NCBI RefSeq assembly: GCF_035582795.1
Contig: NC_134373.1
Span: 33,202,501 to 33,266,500, forward strand
DNA length: 64,000 nt
Direction of reading: 5' to 3'
From: Mycteria americana
Taxonomy: Eukaryota; Chordata; Aves; Ciconiiformes; Ciconiidae
Positions 34,003 through 52,400 of this stretch are shown here, piece by piece (the first letter of the stretch is position 1; every line of letters starts with the position of its first letter). Made by a program: the position numbers and the translations under genes. Under the pieces are notes generated by a model. The model ran no database searches, was not told where the DNA came from, and saw nothing but the letters and a program-made list of their open reading frames with translations.

Positions 34003-35595
34003 TTAGCCAAAAGTCTGGCCCGTTGTGGCATCAGGTGAAGAAGTCATCCCAGCTCTGCTATCATTTACATTCACCAAGGGAAATTCTGGGAAATCAGCAC
34101 TTGTCCCTGGTCCCCGAAGGTTCACCTGTCCATTGGCAGTGCTAAACTGAGATGATATTCCAGCTCTTGCCCCATGGTACTGAGCTCTAAAGGGCTGCTC
34201 AAAGGAGCCAATTTGATATGCTTGATGAACAGGCTGTGCCTCTGCTTTCTTCTGAGAAGTTACTTGATCCAAGAAGTCCTGTGTAGAGGAGGAAGAAGAA
34301 TGATTTGCCTCATCACCTGAAAAGGGAAAAGGGTGCTGTGAATCACCAACCATTAGTCCAAAATGAGACTTGTCTGGAGTTGTTCTTAATGGAGAGTTCA
34401 TTCCCGATCGAAAGCTATTGACGGGTATAGACGTGTAGACCTTCTCCATGGAAGGAAATGCTGGCTGGGTTGTAAGAGTCTGGTTATCAGTCACAAAATT
34501 AAGGCTCGGGTTGTTCAAATAGGCATCATTTTGGCTAGTTCTGTCCAAAGCTTGTTGTAAAAACTTTGAATACTCTTGTAACATACTAGCTTTATCTGAT
34601 GAGGAAGCTTGAGAGCTTGTTCCAACTGTCTCAGATTGGGTGACCTCAGATACTTCAGAAGAATTGATTGATATACTGGAGGTCACCTCAGTGTCAGCCA
34701 CACTGAAAGATATCTCATGTTGTCCATTAGCCTTGTGTGAATAATGATCTAACAGAGTTTGCAGTACCTCGTCTGGAATGACATTTTTGTCATGGTTACC
34801 TTTAATTTCAACATTCAGTGCCTGTGTGTCTAATATTGAGGCTGTAGCAGTTTCATCAATGACACTGGCCACAGCTGCCTGTGTTACTGAAGGTTGAGAT
34901 GCTATGGTACTTACATTCAAGGCATATTCTCTACTGTTATTACTAGCTGCTTGTAGATACCTCTTTTTCTTTAAAAACTGCATTGCATCATCATAATTAG
35001 TGCTGCTGTGCACAGGTTTACTGGGCCCTTCCTGTAATGTGTCAACTTGATCAATGTCAGCATTACCTTCAGAGTCCAGTAAACTTTGCTTATCCACAAG
35101 ATCAAAGGCATACTTTGAAACCTTGTTGTCTTCATATGTGGATAAAGGTGAAATGGTTTGACTTTGCTCAAGTGGCTGTTTCAGACTCCTCTTGCTGTTA
35201 ACTTTTTTGAGAACAAGCTTAGGTGGGTGTATTTCTCCAGAATTTGCTTCTTCTAAGTGCGTCCCACTGACCGAAGAATGTGGCATCTCAACAGCATATT
35301 CCGCTACCATATATTCATCTTTTACTTTAGTACTAGAAGAGTACAAAGGCAAATAGTCATTTTTGTCCTTCTTCTGTTCTGATTTATCTGTACTTTCCTT
35401 ATCCCCAGATTTTGTTTTCTCTGTTTTCTGCCTTTTTTTCTTTGGCAAGGAGCTGTCTTTCATAGGCGTAGAGAAACCAGAATCTTCCTCCGATGGCAAA
35501 AAGCCAACTTTGGTGGCACTTCTGTTCGGTTTCTTGTCGCGGTTCTCATGGCACATACGTTTATGTTTCAGCACACGATCAGTCCTGGAGAAATA
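34003..35595 (-). CDS. ZNF148: ZNF148 last coding exon (finger 4 and C-terminal region)
   Basis: This 1593-bp terminal exon encodes residues 262-791 and the stop codon (TAA at 34005-34003). It begins [16 protein letters not shown], completing the fourth zinc finger, whose cysteines are in the previous exon. A basic stretch [10 protein letters not shown] follows. The long remainder is serine/threonine-rich and has no fold I can name. It contains blocks typical of ZNF148/ZBP-89, such as [38 protein letters not shown] and [19 protein letters not shown], and it ends T-T-G-Q-T-F-G. The acceptor is a T-rich run ending TTTTGCAG at 35596. ZNF148 is a nuclear regulator that binds GC-rich CACCC-type boxes and can activate or repress. 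The match runs the whole length with no frameshift. Confidence 0.98.
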   Translation of the reverse strand, partial: YFSRTDRVLKHKRMCHENRDKKPNRSATKVGFLPSEEDSGFSTPMKDSSLPKKKRQKTEKTKSGDKESTDKSEQKKDKNDYLPLYSSSTKVKDEYMVAEYAVEMPHSSVSGTHLEEANSGEIHPPKLVLKKVNSKRSLKQPLEQSQTISPLSTYEDNKVSKYAFDLVDKQSLLDSEGNADIDQVDTLQEGPSKPVHSSTNYDDAMQFLKKKRYLQAASNNSREYALNVSTIASQPSVTQAAVASVIDETATASILDTQALNVEIKGNHDKNVIPDEVLQTLLDHYSHKANGQHEISFSVADTEVTSSISINSSEVSEVTQSETVGTSSQASSSDKASMLQEYSKFLQQALDRTSQNDAYLNNPSLNFVTDNQTLTTQPAFPSMEKVYTSIPVNSFRSGMNSPLRTTPDKSHFGLMVGDSQHPFPFSGDEANHSSSSSTQDFLDQVTSQKKAEAQPVHQAYQIGSFEQPFRAQYHGARAGISSQFSTANGQVNLRGPGTSADFPEFPLVNVNDSRAGMTSSPDATTGQTFG

Positions 35596-36091
<496 letters not shown>

Positions 36092-36452
36092 CTAAAAAAA
36101 TAAATCAATGTTCTTTCATACAATTACCAGGTCAAATACTACATTCTCTATTAGAAGTAATAAAGAAGAGGACTTAGTCTCTTACTATTGAAAAATAACA
36201 TAGGGCTTGCTCACATCACTATTTTCACAGGACTCAGTAGCTGATGCTTCAAAATTATTGTAAGCTTTTACACTAAAAACCTTTAAAACTAGATTCTCTC
36301 CCCCTCTTTCTAATGTAGGTGCAGATATCCATCTTAAACCTAACAAATGAAGAAGTACAAAGACAGCCTTCCTAAACTGCTGCTACATGGGGGTTTTTTT
36401 TAGGGCACAAGATTGTATAAAAATACCTCAATTCTCTCACCAACTCATTTAA

Positions 36453-36481
36453 CTAGAAGGGATGAAACCCATCCCTTCTAG
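36453..36481. repeat. Perfect 12-bp inverted repeat (5-nt loop)
   Basis: CTAGAAGGGATG at 36453-36464 is the exact reverse complement of CATCCCTTCTAG at 36470-36481, with loop AAACC. It lies in an intron of ZNF148. Confidence 0.95.
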
Positions 36482-39400
36482 AAGATAATTATGCATTTCC
36501 AAGCTTTTAATTTAAAATTTTTGTAGGGTACTCTATTTTCCATATTTTTTTCCCCTTATATGTATTTAGAATTGAAATAACTGCTCTGAAAAAAATCCTA
36601 AAATTTTGGTTAGAACCCAAACTTATTTATTTTATTTTAGCTTTTAAAAAATAATTAATTAAAAATATTTTATTTAAAAAATTAAGCTGAAAACAAGAAA
36701 CCTTTGTAGCTGAACTGATGCTGGAAAACTCACAGGTTTTTCTGTTTGGCTGTTTTATTGGTTTATTTTGGTTTTTACTTCCATGAAACATTTGTTCAGA
36801 CAATATTCATTGCCCTGAATTCATCTTCAGTTCTCCCCTCATTTTTCCTCACAAAGAAGCCCTGCAATGATCCTTTCAGAACATGTAGCAACTCTATCTT
36901 TATATATCTTCTAACTTTTGCCTTACATCTTCCCTCTGATAATTTTTATTTTCTAGGTTTCTCTGACAAAACCTAAAAATTCCAAGTGCATTGAAAAGCT
37001 AGGTTTGCTTTTACAAAAGTTCACTATTATTTAATAGAACTCACCCTGAACAACAGTAATCTTTCCCCTTAATATTTACTATGAAATATTTTGAATTGAC
37101 ATAGAGATCAGGGATTGTCTTGGCAGCATCTGTCAACATCTTCTTTGTTCTGGATACTGTACTGCACAGATTCTTGGGATATAAACCACCTATCTTTTGC
37201 TTCCAGAAATATGCAGACTATTTCTATTTTTCTGAGGTAGTTTTATTCTTTAAAATTATTTTATTAAATTATTACTAATAATTAATTATTAAAATGTTAA
37301 TACATTTTATTTTATTATTTAAAATATTGTTAGAGTGCATATTTTCCATTTAGAATAGAGATATTTAGCCACAGCCTTCTACGAATGGAAATATGGTACC
37401 TTAAAATATGATGCCAGTATTTATAGAAACTAGAATGGAAAATATCTATATCACCCATGCATTTGCTCCTAGTCAGATCATTAATGCCCAGAGTTTCAAC
37501 CTTCTTAATTCCAAGCAATTTCTAAATCTCTCTCTTTGTAAGCCTATGCCCTGTTTCCAATTATTAATTCTTACCTCTCCATGTGGCTTCTCAGCCAATC
37601 CCTTTCTTGGATGAAATTATTCCAATTTATTCTCTCCTAAACCAAATTATCTGCTCTCCTAAGATCTCTCAGCTTCCATCAGTTCTTTTTCTACAGGCTC
37701 ACAACCTCAGCATCCTAACCCTTCTTTCACATTTAGTCAGACTAACTTTTACCATTTCTTCCTTATTAACAATCACCATAAAATTTTGCTTTTTTTCAGC
37801 ACCCTTTATAAATTGTAACGCCTATCATATAATCCTCTCTAGTACTGTCTATAAGCAAATCCTCTTCTCTGGCCTATTTCTTAACTTTCAAACTCCAGTG
37901 TCATTCTTTATGTTCTCTTTATTCGTTAGGCACCCTTACTACTACGGTGTTTTACTTGCACCAAGCCTGTTGAGACTTTCTGAATCAAATTCCAATCCCT
38001 GTCTTCACTTTTCAAGAAGATGAGGCAAGAGGTTTAGGTCTCGTTGTTCTAGTTTAATACACGGGAACCTTTCCATTCCCAAAGACAACTACTTAATCCT
38101 TGTTACTTACTGTTTTCTTTCCCTTTGCTCCACTATTCTACTCCGTGTTTCTTTTAAGTCGCCCCTTTGAGCAACTCTCCTTACATTGTCTGGAAGTTTG
38201 CTTTCATATCTTAAACTTTTTTAGAGAAAGGAGCAGCTGTTTGGGATGAAAACTATCCTGACCTTACAGAAGCCAAACCAAGTCAGAGAAGTCAAGACAG
38301 CTCAGTCCTGTTCTAGCTTTGAAGAGCCCTCTAAGGATCTATCCCACTATCCCAGGAAGGCTCGAATGCAGAACGCTTCATTGACAGACTTACCTTCAGC
38401 CTTATACCAGTTCCTGTAACTGAATGGTCACAGAGTTCCTTAACATTTGTCTACTCGAGCTGGCTATTTACTGGCAGCAGGCTCTCCCAGCTATCTATTC
38501 CCTTTTCAAGGCTTGAATAGGGCCAAACAGGGCTTCTGAGGTTTTTCGTTGGAGAGCACTACCACCGCCAGCTATTTTGGAGACTTTGAGAGTATATAGG
38601 AAGGCACTGCTGGCCATGCTCCAACAGGAAGAAAAGTTTGAGGACACTGCCCTTGAATTACTCAGTACAACACAGAAAATAATATTTTTCAGTAGAATTC
38701 CAGAACACTCTGAAAGTAAGATTAAGAAACACTTTGTGAAACTGATACCATACTTAATTCTTGCTTTAATCTTCATAAGGGAGATAATATTAGAAAAAGA
38801 TTAAAAATTAATATGAAGATATGCTTCCTATAATAATTTCTTCCTAGCAGAAGTCTGAAACTTCAGATGCCTTCTGAAATTTTGTTGTACTTTTCAAACA
38901 AGAGCTATTGCAAATGGAGGAGATCATTAATAATAACCTTTTGCTAATGTAGGGAGAATCCAGGACATATTTTTCTGAAATGCCTTGGTGAGTGGGAAAG
39001 AATCAGATGTAGAAAAAAAAAAGTCAAAATTTAAAAATACAATACAAGAATTATATGCATTATTTACGAAAACAGTCTATGTTTTGCATCTGCATTGGAA
39101 ATCTATTAAAACTGAGCAATAGAACTATTTATAAAGTGTAGTACAAATACTGTGTGTATGAAGGCTGTAACAATTATAAACCCCCAGGCATTTTAAAATC
39201 TAAACAGACAAAATACAAATTATAAAATACCAAAGAAGGCAATAAAAAAGCAGCATGACTGAATAATAAGGCAGTTGAATTGTTAGCCCAAATATTGCTT
39301 TATTTTTTAAAAATGTAATCTCATTTGTTGTGTTTAAAATGGAAAGTAGGGTGGGTTACGGAATTAGGACACATGAATGCATGAGTGGGTAAGGTGTATA

Positions 39401-40845
39401 GAAACATCTCTAAGCAAAAAGAAAGCAGATGTATGGGGGGGGAACGTTCAGCATCTTCATGAGCCTAGTAAACTCAAAATATGAAAATATTTGTGCACCA
39501 ATGACTCTTCCCTCTCTTACAACTGAAATGGTGATTTTCTGTACCATTAGTGACAAGTTTAGCAGCAGGGTTCTAGCACTGCTGCCCTCCTCTACATACA
39601 ATTATTTCTAGTAAGTGAATTTTGTATTAATGCAATGTCTACTTTTAGATGCAACTATTTAATTATTTACACAGAATAAGGCTGTTCATTGATTGCTTCC
39701 TAACTCCCTCAAAACACTTCATTTGAAGGAGTGGTTCAGAGAACCAAATTCAAATCACACTGAAACTAGCTGGAGCACCTGTAAATTCAGGGCTTGTAAC
39801 AGGCATAAAATGGGGCTTCTAAGTGTTACCACCGTCTTCAATTGGCTTAAAATAAACTGGAAAATTTGATAAACATCTTTAAAAGAGTAAGAAACATCTT
39901 GTTCTTCATCAGTGTTTTGAATACTGTACAAAACCTGGTGCTAAAAGTGGTCATTCAGAGAGATAAAAATGCAAAATAAAAAGAAAAAATACAGTATTGA
40001 ATTTATAAGAAATATTTCTTAAAAGAGTATGAATACTACAAAGATAGCTTTCCTTTACTTCCATCAAAGTGAAACACAGACCCACTGCTCACCGTCTAGT
40101 GAGAGAAGCAAGCTGAAAATTCAGGTTTTCTGGATGCGTTCAATTATGCAGTCCTGAACAACAGAGTAATGCTACACAAACAGCTAAGGCCCAGTAGTGA
40201 ATATTGTCATATAGAAGTGAAAGCACAGACACGTATGTAGAATGCCAATTAGCTGTACTATAACTGGGCCAAATCAAAATTAAGCAGTAGTCAAATACTT
40301 GCTAACTAAATGGAATTCAAGAAAGCTTTTTCCACTCCTGGAAGCTGGGTCTTACATGTTTTATCCTAACCAGCTACTAGTTGTCACCTAGGAAAACACC
40401 CATAATTCAACAATTTAAACACAATCGCCATCTTCAATTTTCTGAGAAACAACCAAACTATACCTCAGGATGCTGAGGAAAGGAGGAAAACATAGTTATC
40501 TAAAAAGTCAGATAACAATATGGTTAATTTGTTAAATGGCAGCTTATTCTCTGCTAAACAAAGACTAGTATATGTAAGAGCTGGCAAAAAAACCTGCAAC
40601 CCCACCACACCCTCCCTCCAAAGCTTACAATCAACACAGAATTCTCATTAGAGCTAGCAGTTGAATTTAAAAAGATAATTACATCCATTTATAAAATATT
40701 TGCAGTCAAGTGTTAAGTAATTATATTGCCCAGTCTCTCATTTTCAAAGCCACGTACAGGGAATAATCCTAATTTAAAAAAAAAAAAAAACCAAAACTTC
40801 TGAAAAATGTGAAGACTGCACTTAAATTTTTGCCCCCCTTTTTTT

Positions 40846-40872
40846 GGGGGGGGCGGGGGGGGTGGTGGTGGG
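40846..40872 (+). repeat. G-run cluster (G-quadruplex-capable)
   Basis: Runs of eight G, eight G, GG, GG and GGG are separated by single C or T. They are preceded by CCCCCC and seven T (40833-40845), so the CCCCCC can also pair with the G run as a hairpin. In the ZNF148 transcript this region is C-rich. Confidence 0.9.
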
Positions 40873-41637
40873 CAGATAAGACGGAAGAGTGAATGAGCAT
40901 TCTTTTCAAGAATAGTATCTACACAAAGTGAAGGCAGCATGGTTCACCAATTCAGAGCCAGAGGAAAGACTAGGAGCAGAACAAAGACACTGGACAGAAG
41001 AATGGAGGACTCTTCTGTGGCTGACTGGCTGAAGGAAACCTACTTAGTCTGGACTCATGGCAACCTAGGATACAAAAATCCCATAAACAACAGGGCATTT
41101 GTGCATGTAACTCCCTGTACACTGCTCTGAAAATTCATTTTGCAGAGTTTTTTCTCCCTCTCAACTCTTACACATGCACACACTGCACTGCGTGTTAGTA
41201 GCTTTCATATCCATTTAAATGCTACAGCCAAGAAACACTGTGCACATTCACCAGCTCTGCTTTTCTGAAAAAGAGGCTGAGAAATTGGCATCCAGTCCAA
41301 AGGGACCATATTACAAAATATTTAAAGAGGGATTGAAAGGCCATGCACCAAAATGCCAAAAACCCGATGAAGCCAAACCTGTTAAAGAATGTGGTTTTGT
41401 GCAGTGCAAGAAGATACAAAAATAAACATGTATAAACTTTAACTCTCTTTGGCTTAAAACTTCGGGCCTTATTTGACCTATATTGCATATTTTGAAACTA
41501 AGGCTCTTATTTTTAGAACAGTTCTGAATTAAACCTTTCAAAAAAAAAAAAAAAAAGTGAAAAGTAAAGCTGATACTAATACCTTTGGGGTTAGGCATTT
41601 TGGCCATTTTAGTCCTGGCACTTTTCCATCAAATTCC

Positions 41638-41666
41638 AAAATAAATAAATAAATAAATAAATAAAT
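41638..41666. repeat. (ATAA)n microsatellite
   Basis: About seven AAAT units in a row, in a ZNF148 intron close to the finger 2 exon. Confidence 0.97.
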
Positions 41667-41929
41667 CTACTGAAATGTAATTTGGAAGTCCCCGTTATCT
41701 GAATTAACTTGATACAACAAAAGATAGAACTGCTTAACAAACCTTGACTTTTATGAATGCACAAACTTCAGGATTTGCTACTCTGGGTTTATTTATAGAA
41801 TACTACTTTCAGATTTGCTTACTAGAGTTTATACTCACTTTACAGCCAAAGAAAAGTGGAGCAAGTTGAAAGCACAAAACTAATTTATTTTTAAAAGTTT
41901 TATAACATCTGGTAAGTTAAAACAAACTA

Positions 41930-47286
<5,357 letters not shown>

Positions 47287-47616
47287 AGGGACATTAACAG
47301 CATACTGCAGCCCTTGAGGAAGTCTATCTTGCGTATCCATGTCATCATCATTTTTTACCGTCTCCTCATGGACCATGAGTTCATCATGTGAAATCATCTC
47401 TTGCTGTCGAAGTTCACTTTCCTGTAACACTTCATCTGTTGCAAGAATTTCTTGGTGCGCCATAGTCCGATCTTGAAGCACTGCCTCTTGCCGTTCTCCC
47501 GATACTCCAGACTGGTCAGATACTGCACCCATCCCTACCATAGCCCTGGATGACTGCATTTGGTCTATGCCACCACATTTAAGAAATAATCCTCCCAGCT
47601 TGTCTTCAATGTTCAT
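47287..47616 (-). CDS. ZNF148: ZNF148 first coding exon (N-terminus)
   Basis: This exon encodes residues 1-110, from [16 protein letters not shown] to [11 protein letters not shown] chose the ATG at 47616-47614 because M-N-I-(D/E)-D-K-L is the known ZNF148 start. The codons just upstream (TTG CAC TTA AGA) lack an ATG, and the exon's acceptor (CTTTGTAG at 47633) leaves only 16 bp of 5' UTR. The region is acidic and glutamine-rich ([20 protein letters not shown]), matching the acidic N-terminal part of ZBP-89. The donor is AATGTCCCT|GTAAGC. With the other five exons the open frame is 2376 bp. Confidence 0.97.
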
Positions 47617-47632
47617 TCTTAAGTGCAATAAC
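47617..47632 (-). other. ZNF148: ZNF148 5' UTR portion in first coding exon
   Basis: Sixteen bases lie between the acceptor AG (47634-47633) and the ATG. The rest of the 5' UTR must be in exons further right. None could be identified in the window. Confidence 0.85.
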
Positions 47633-49326
47633 CTACAAAGAAAGTTTTAATAGTAAACATCTACAATTGGTGCTCTTGGTTAAAATTTTTACTTAAAAAC
47701 ATTTTATAAGAACTCAGTCAGTACTCAACATATACACATGCATTCCTAAAATTGATATCCAAATAAAAGCAAAAAGTTGGATATCTTGGTTCAACATGAA
47801 AAGATTCTCCTTTCACACACATGTACGTGTACACAAAAGAACACTTTCAGATAAAAAGTTTCAAATCAAAGTGCCTTCTGATTACTGGCAAAATTCTGGT
47901 AATTAAATGATAGCTAATTCCTCCTTCTCATTCCTTAGAAAACCTTTTTTTCCTGTATGCCCTTTTTATTCTGTTCCCTTTTTCCATTTTTACAAATGCC
48001 TCTTTCATATTGGTCCTGTTCTCCCTACTTCCTTGTCCTTCAAGTGCCCTTTCACTACTACTACCTCAGGGCATACTGTAGCCGCTGGAACATCTTAATA
48101 TCCACAAGAGAGAAAAGGCAACTTTCTGGCTAAAGGTATATGTCAAAGAAGGACTATAGCGAGGTCAAATCTGTTTATAAAAAAGGCATTCACTTTCACA
48201 CCCACTAAGCAGGAGCAATAGTCAGGAAATATGAATTCCTGTCATGAATAGCAATACCATTATATTCACATGATATACAGATAGATAATAAAATAATAAT
48301 ATTCCAACGAGTGTCATAGCATTATTAATTGTTTTTTAAAATAGGGCAGCAGGCTTTTGTGAAGCTGGAAGTGGCAGCATCTACTTCTTCTACTTATTAT
48401 TATACATGCAAGGCAGTCCTAAGATTCTTCTTCTCCTTGGCATACTGCATGTCCAGTCACAGCAGTCAGCCTCCTTCACCCTATTCCCCAGGCCCGTAAC
48501 TTCTACCCATTCCACAGTGCTCTGGTCTACTCCTTCAGACAGACAGACATCCTTCCTCCACCCCTCTATCTCCCCACAGCTGAAGGGCAAAGGCTATACA
48601 AAGGCTACAGCAGACACAGGGATGGGAGCAGAGGCACAGCGGAGCTGAACAACATAGAGCAGGCCTAGCCAAAGCACAGGACTCGGGGAGTATTACGACA
48701 GCATCAGCACCTTTGATTTTGATGCATTCAGAAGTACGACATAACTGTGATGTTGGCATATTGCTAGTCATCAGCTTCAAATTCTGCCCCCCTAAGAATG
48801 CAGCATGGTGAAAGGCTCGATCTCCATTTCAGTTTTAAATCAGAGGTTATGCATCTTTCCCTGCAGCTGTCGATGACAACTCAAACCACAGAAATCAAGT
48901 CTCTCTGCCTAGAATTGGCAGGGCCATCACCCTGCAGAACTGCACCACTATAACCCGCTGCCAGTTTAACAGCCTGCCAACGTGCAAAAAGACTGGATCA
49001 AACGAATGTACATGAAATGTTTAAATTGCCATTTTCAGTTTGATCCATTTGATCACTTTCCAAATAATTTTTCTTCACCAGGAAAATCTTTTGAAAATTC
49101 TCAATGTATCTTAAGCATTTGTGAAGATTTGTTTATACCAAACTACACTGAGTTTACAAAATAAATAGTGGTCTTTCTTCAGGTGAGATCCTAGAGTACT
49201 TGGTAGGAATGCAAACCACCAGCAGAAACAGCTGAAAAAGATCTCAAAGTTTTGCTACATTATACTTTGTTTCAAACACTACTATTAGTTCTTAACCTTC
49301 TGAAAGTAAAATTCACTCAATTTCTT

Positions 49327-49346
49327 AAACAAACAAACAAACAAAC
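49327..49346. repeat. (AAAC)n microsatellite
   Basis: Five AAAC units in a row in the ZNF148 5' intron. Confidence 0.9.
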
Positions 49347-49436
49347 CAACCGCCCACACACCCCAAGAAATAAAAAAAAGCGCCCATTAACACCTTCTGG
49401 TAGCAACTCATGTCGTATAACTCGAAAGTGAAAGGA

Positions 49437-49463
49437 CATTTGTCCCTATGCGAGGGACAAATG
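49437..49463. repeat. Perfect 11-bp inverted repeat (5-nt loop)
   Basis: CATTTGTCCCT at 49437-49447 is the exact reverse complement of AGGGACAAATG at 49453-49463, with loop ATGCG. Confidence 0.95.
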
Positions 49464-52400
49464 AGAGGTTCTAAATTTCTGAATATATCATAAAAAGCCT
49501 GACAGAGAGGATGGTCTGACCTCTCTGAGTTTCAAATATTTAAGAGGCACGCCGAAGAAAGAAGCTTTTCAGTCAATTAGATTTTTTTTTTTAGTAAGCC
49601 TTCCTCTGCTGGAAGTCAAGAGGACCAAGTCACCAAGCTAAATCTGTTTATATATGACAATGTCATCAAAATTTTTAATATTCTTCCTTCTTATGTGAAA
49701 AGCACATTCTAGGGACCAAGAAAGCCTGTGACAGCAGGACAACATGGGGAAAATGTCTGTTCAGAATATTTATGCTTGCAATTTGTCCTTTTTTGTTCGT
49801 CTGCAATTCTAACGTAAAGAAGTTTGAAATCTTACTCTTGATTTTCACAGCATCTGTCTTCAAATACGGACAACAATTCCTTAATGCCTTAAGCGAGCTC
49901 AGGTAGTGCTAGGTGACAAGTTTATTCCCAAGTTAATCCACTTCATAGTAAGAGAATGAGATTTCACATGTCTTCAAGGGAAAATGCATGTCCAGTATGC
50001 CACACAGCCACCTGCAGGCATATAATCCATGAAGTATTTTTTGGAGGTAACTGGGAAACCATACTGATAGTTTCTCAGCCATAACAAAAACAAACAAACA
50101 AAAAACAAGCCTGACACTGCACTAAGACTGTATTTTTTCCACCAATGCACATCTCCCAGAGACATCTTGCAACAACAGACCTTAGTGCTCCTAAAAGAAG
50201 AAAATGAGGGTGAATTTATCATCTTATCAGTGTGGATTATCCTGTGCCAAGTAAGAAATGTGAGAAGGAACTGAAGTTCTTAAGAATTTGTCTCCCATGG
50301 AGCCATTAATTGATAAGAGATGGTGCAAAAGATCTAAGGTTGAGACTGGTTTCTTAGGTAGGGCATTTTAAATATGTAGCATGAAAGACAGACTCCAAGG
50401 AAAATAAGCAGATATATTTATTCATTTCAGCCTTTATCCCAAGTTAATCCATACTCAGGGTACATCTTACACAGATCGTCATTCACTATGCTTTTGTTCC
50501 ACACTACAGAAATGTGACAGCATAAGCTCACTGCAGATTCTTTAGAGGAATGATGTGGACAGGTACTAGAATACAACTCCTCAAGATGCTCAAAAACATT
50601 AAAGGAAGAACAAACACCATCAAGTGTGAGAACACAGTGGCCCTAATCTGTCTGCTCAAGCCACTGACGAAAACAGCACAGAAGGTTGTTCCACATGGAG
50701 GATACTGCCATATCACTCTGAAATTAGGTATGAATTGCAGAAATCCTGGATTTAAAGCTATTTCCTGGCAGGAAGGTAGGCAGGCAAATGCAAATAGAGA
50801 GACAGAGTGTTTAAGAGCGCAGAAGAGCCTGCTACTCTCACCAACAAAAATAAGCTATTAATCCAAACAAGAAGTATCCCAATTGCAATCAATTCAGTAA
50901 AACACATGTAATTTGTCAACTGACACCTTTTGGCTCACATAAAAGGAATCCTATCATTTAAACTGAAGATGAGGAGAAGTGTTCTTGGAAGAATGACAGT
51001 GTGATAAAGAAAATGTAAGTTAAAAGCATTCAAACAAGCTCACTTTACCAAGCCTGCAAAGATTAAATAAATATTTTAAGTGCAAGGTGCATCTGTGAAA
51101 CAAAGATCAACTTATTTTGAGATGATCTTGAGGGAATAACTGGCATAAAACATTGCTATCATTATTGCAGAGATGTTTTCCATGGAATTTCAGAACTTTT
51201 ATTAAGCTTCACCAAATAATCATATGATTTTTTCTTTGAATATATAGTTTCCCTATATGCTGAGAGGAGAAAAAGCTGTCAACAAAATCTTTAAAGTATC
51301 CATTTTGCTTGGTAGAGGTTCTCCAAACCTTTACTCTAGGCAAAGCGTTTCCCAAGAGACATCTACAGGCGTCCTGGGTGTGTACACATTTTGGGGGAGA
51401 AGAAAGGGGAAGGGGAGGGACTGCACAGGAAAAGTCTCCCAGGTCATCCCAGCACCTTCTCTTTTCACACAGTGCTCCACAGCTGCTTGCAGAACATCCA
51501 CAGCCATTGAACCATGTTGCTTCATTTCAAAAACTGCTGCTATGCCAAACCCTACGGCAGTACTTCAGAGCTATTCATTTCAGTAACCCTGACATCAGTT
51601 TTTCCAAAGATTACTGGTGCAGTAAGTTGGAGAGCTAAGTGGTAAAGACAATATTCCTAATTAAAGAAACAGCCATTTAAAAAAAAACATACTAAATGAA
51701 AAGTGTGATGACCTTTCCAATTCAGAATCAAAAATTAAAATACAATCAAAATAAAACATTAATGGATTTTAAAAAGTCAGCTGGGATGGTGGCTGCTATG
51801 AAGTAAAGCTGAACAGAGACCATGAAGGAAAGTGGCAAAACCTGTTAGCTACCAGAGTACAACACAAGGTCCAGCTCTTTTTCTCCACTTCAACTGATGG
51901 TGGGTAAGGGTTATTCTGTCTTCTCCCTTCTTTTCTTAAGCAAGTAGTAAAGCATTATTTAACAATAAGCAAGTACCCAGAGATATTAATTGGGTTCACT
52001 TTAAAAACAAAATTCATACATGCAGTACTAGGTTGAGTTTCTGTAGTTAGGATTTAAAAGATTATTTATGAGAGATGAAAAAAGAAAATATGCTTAAGGA
52101 TTAATAACAGATAGACAAAATATGAAAATCACCTGCATTTTAATATCTGTTTGTAGAACAGAACTGATTTAATGTTTTTGCTCTGTTTTTTAAAGTAAGA
52201 TGGAAGTTTTCTATTTGTAAACAATTTCCTGCAAAAGTCTTTGTTGTTTGAAGACCCCTACTTTTTTTTTAGCATTAAAAAGCAGGATTTGATACTTTCT
52301 ATACCCATATCCCACTCCACCTCTTTCCTATATTAACTTCTCCCTGTTTTTCCAAGGCAAAATAGAAAGAAGGAAGGTTGAGGAAGACAGGAAAATAAAG

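Noticed and set aside
37583..38023. 146-codon plus-strand frame rich in L, S, F and I
   Set aside because: Produced by a pyrimidine-rich intronic stretch. It is hydrophobic by composition and matches no family I know.
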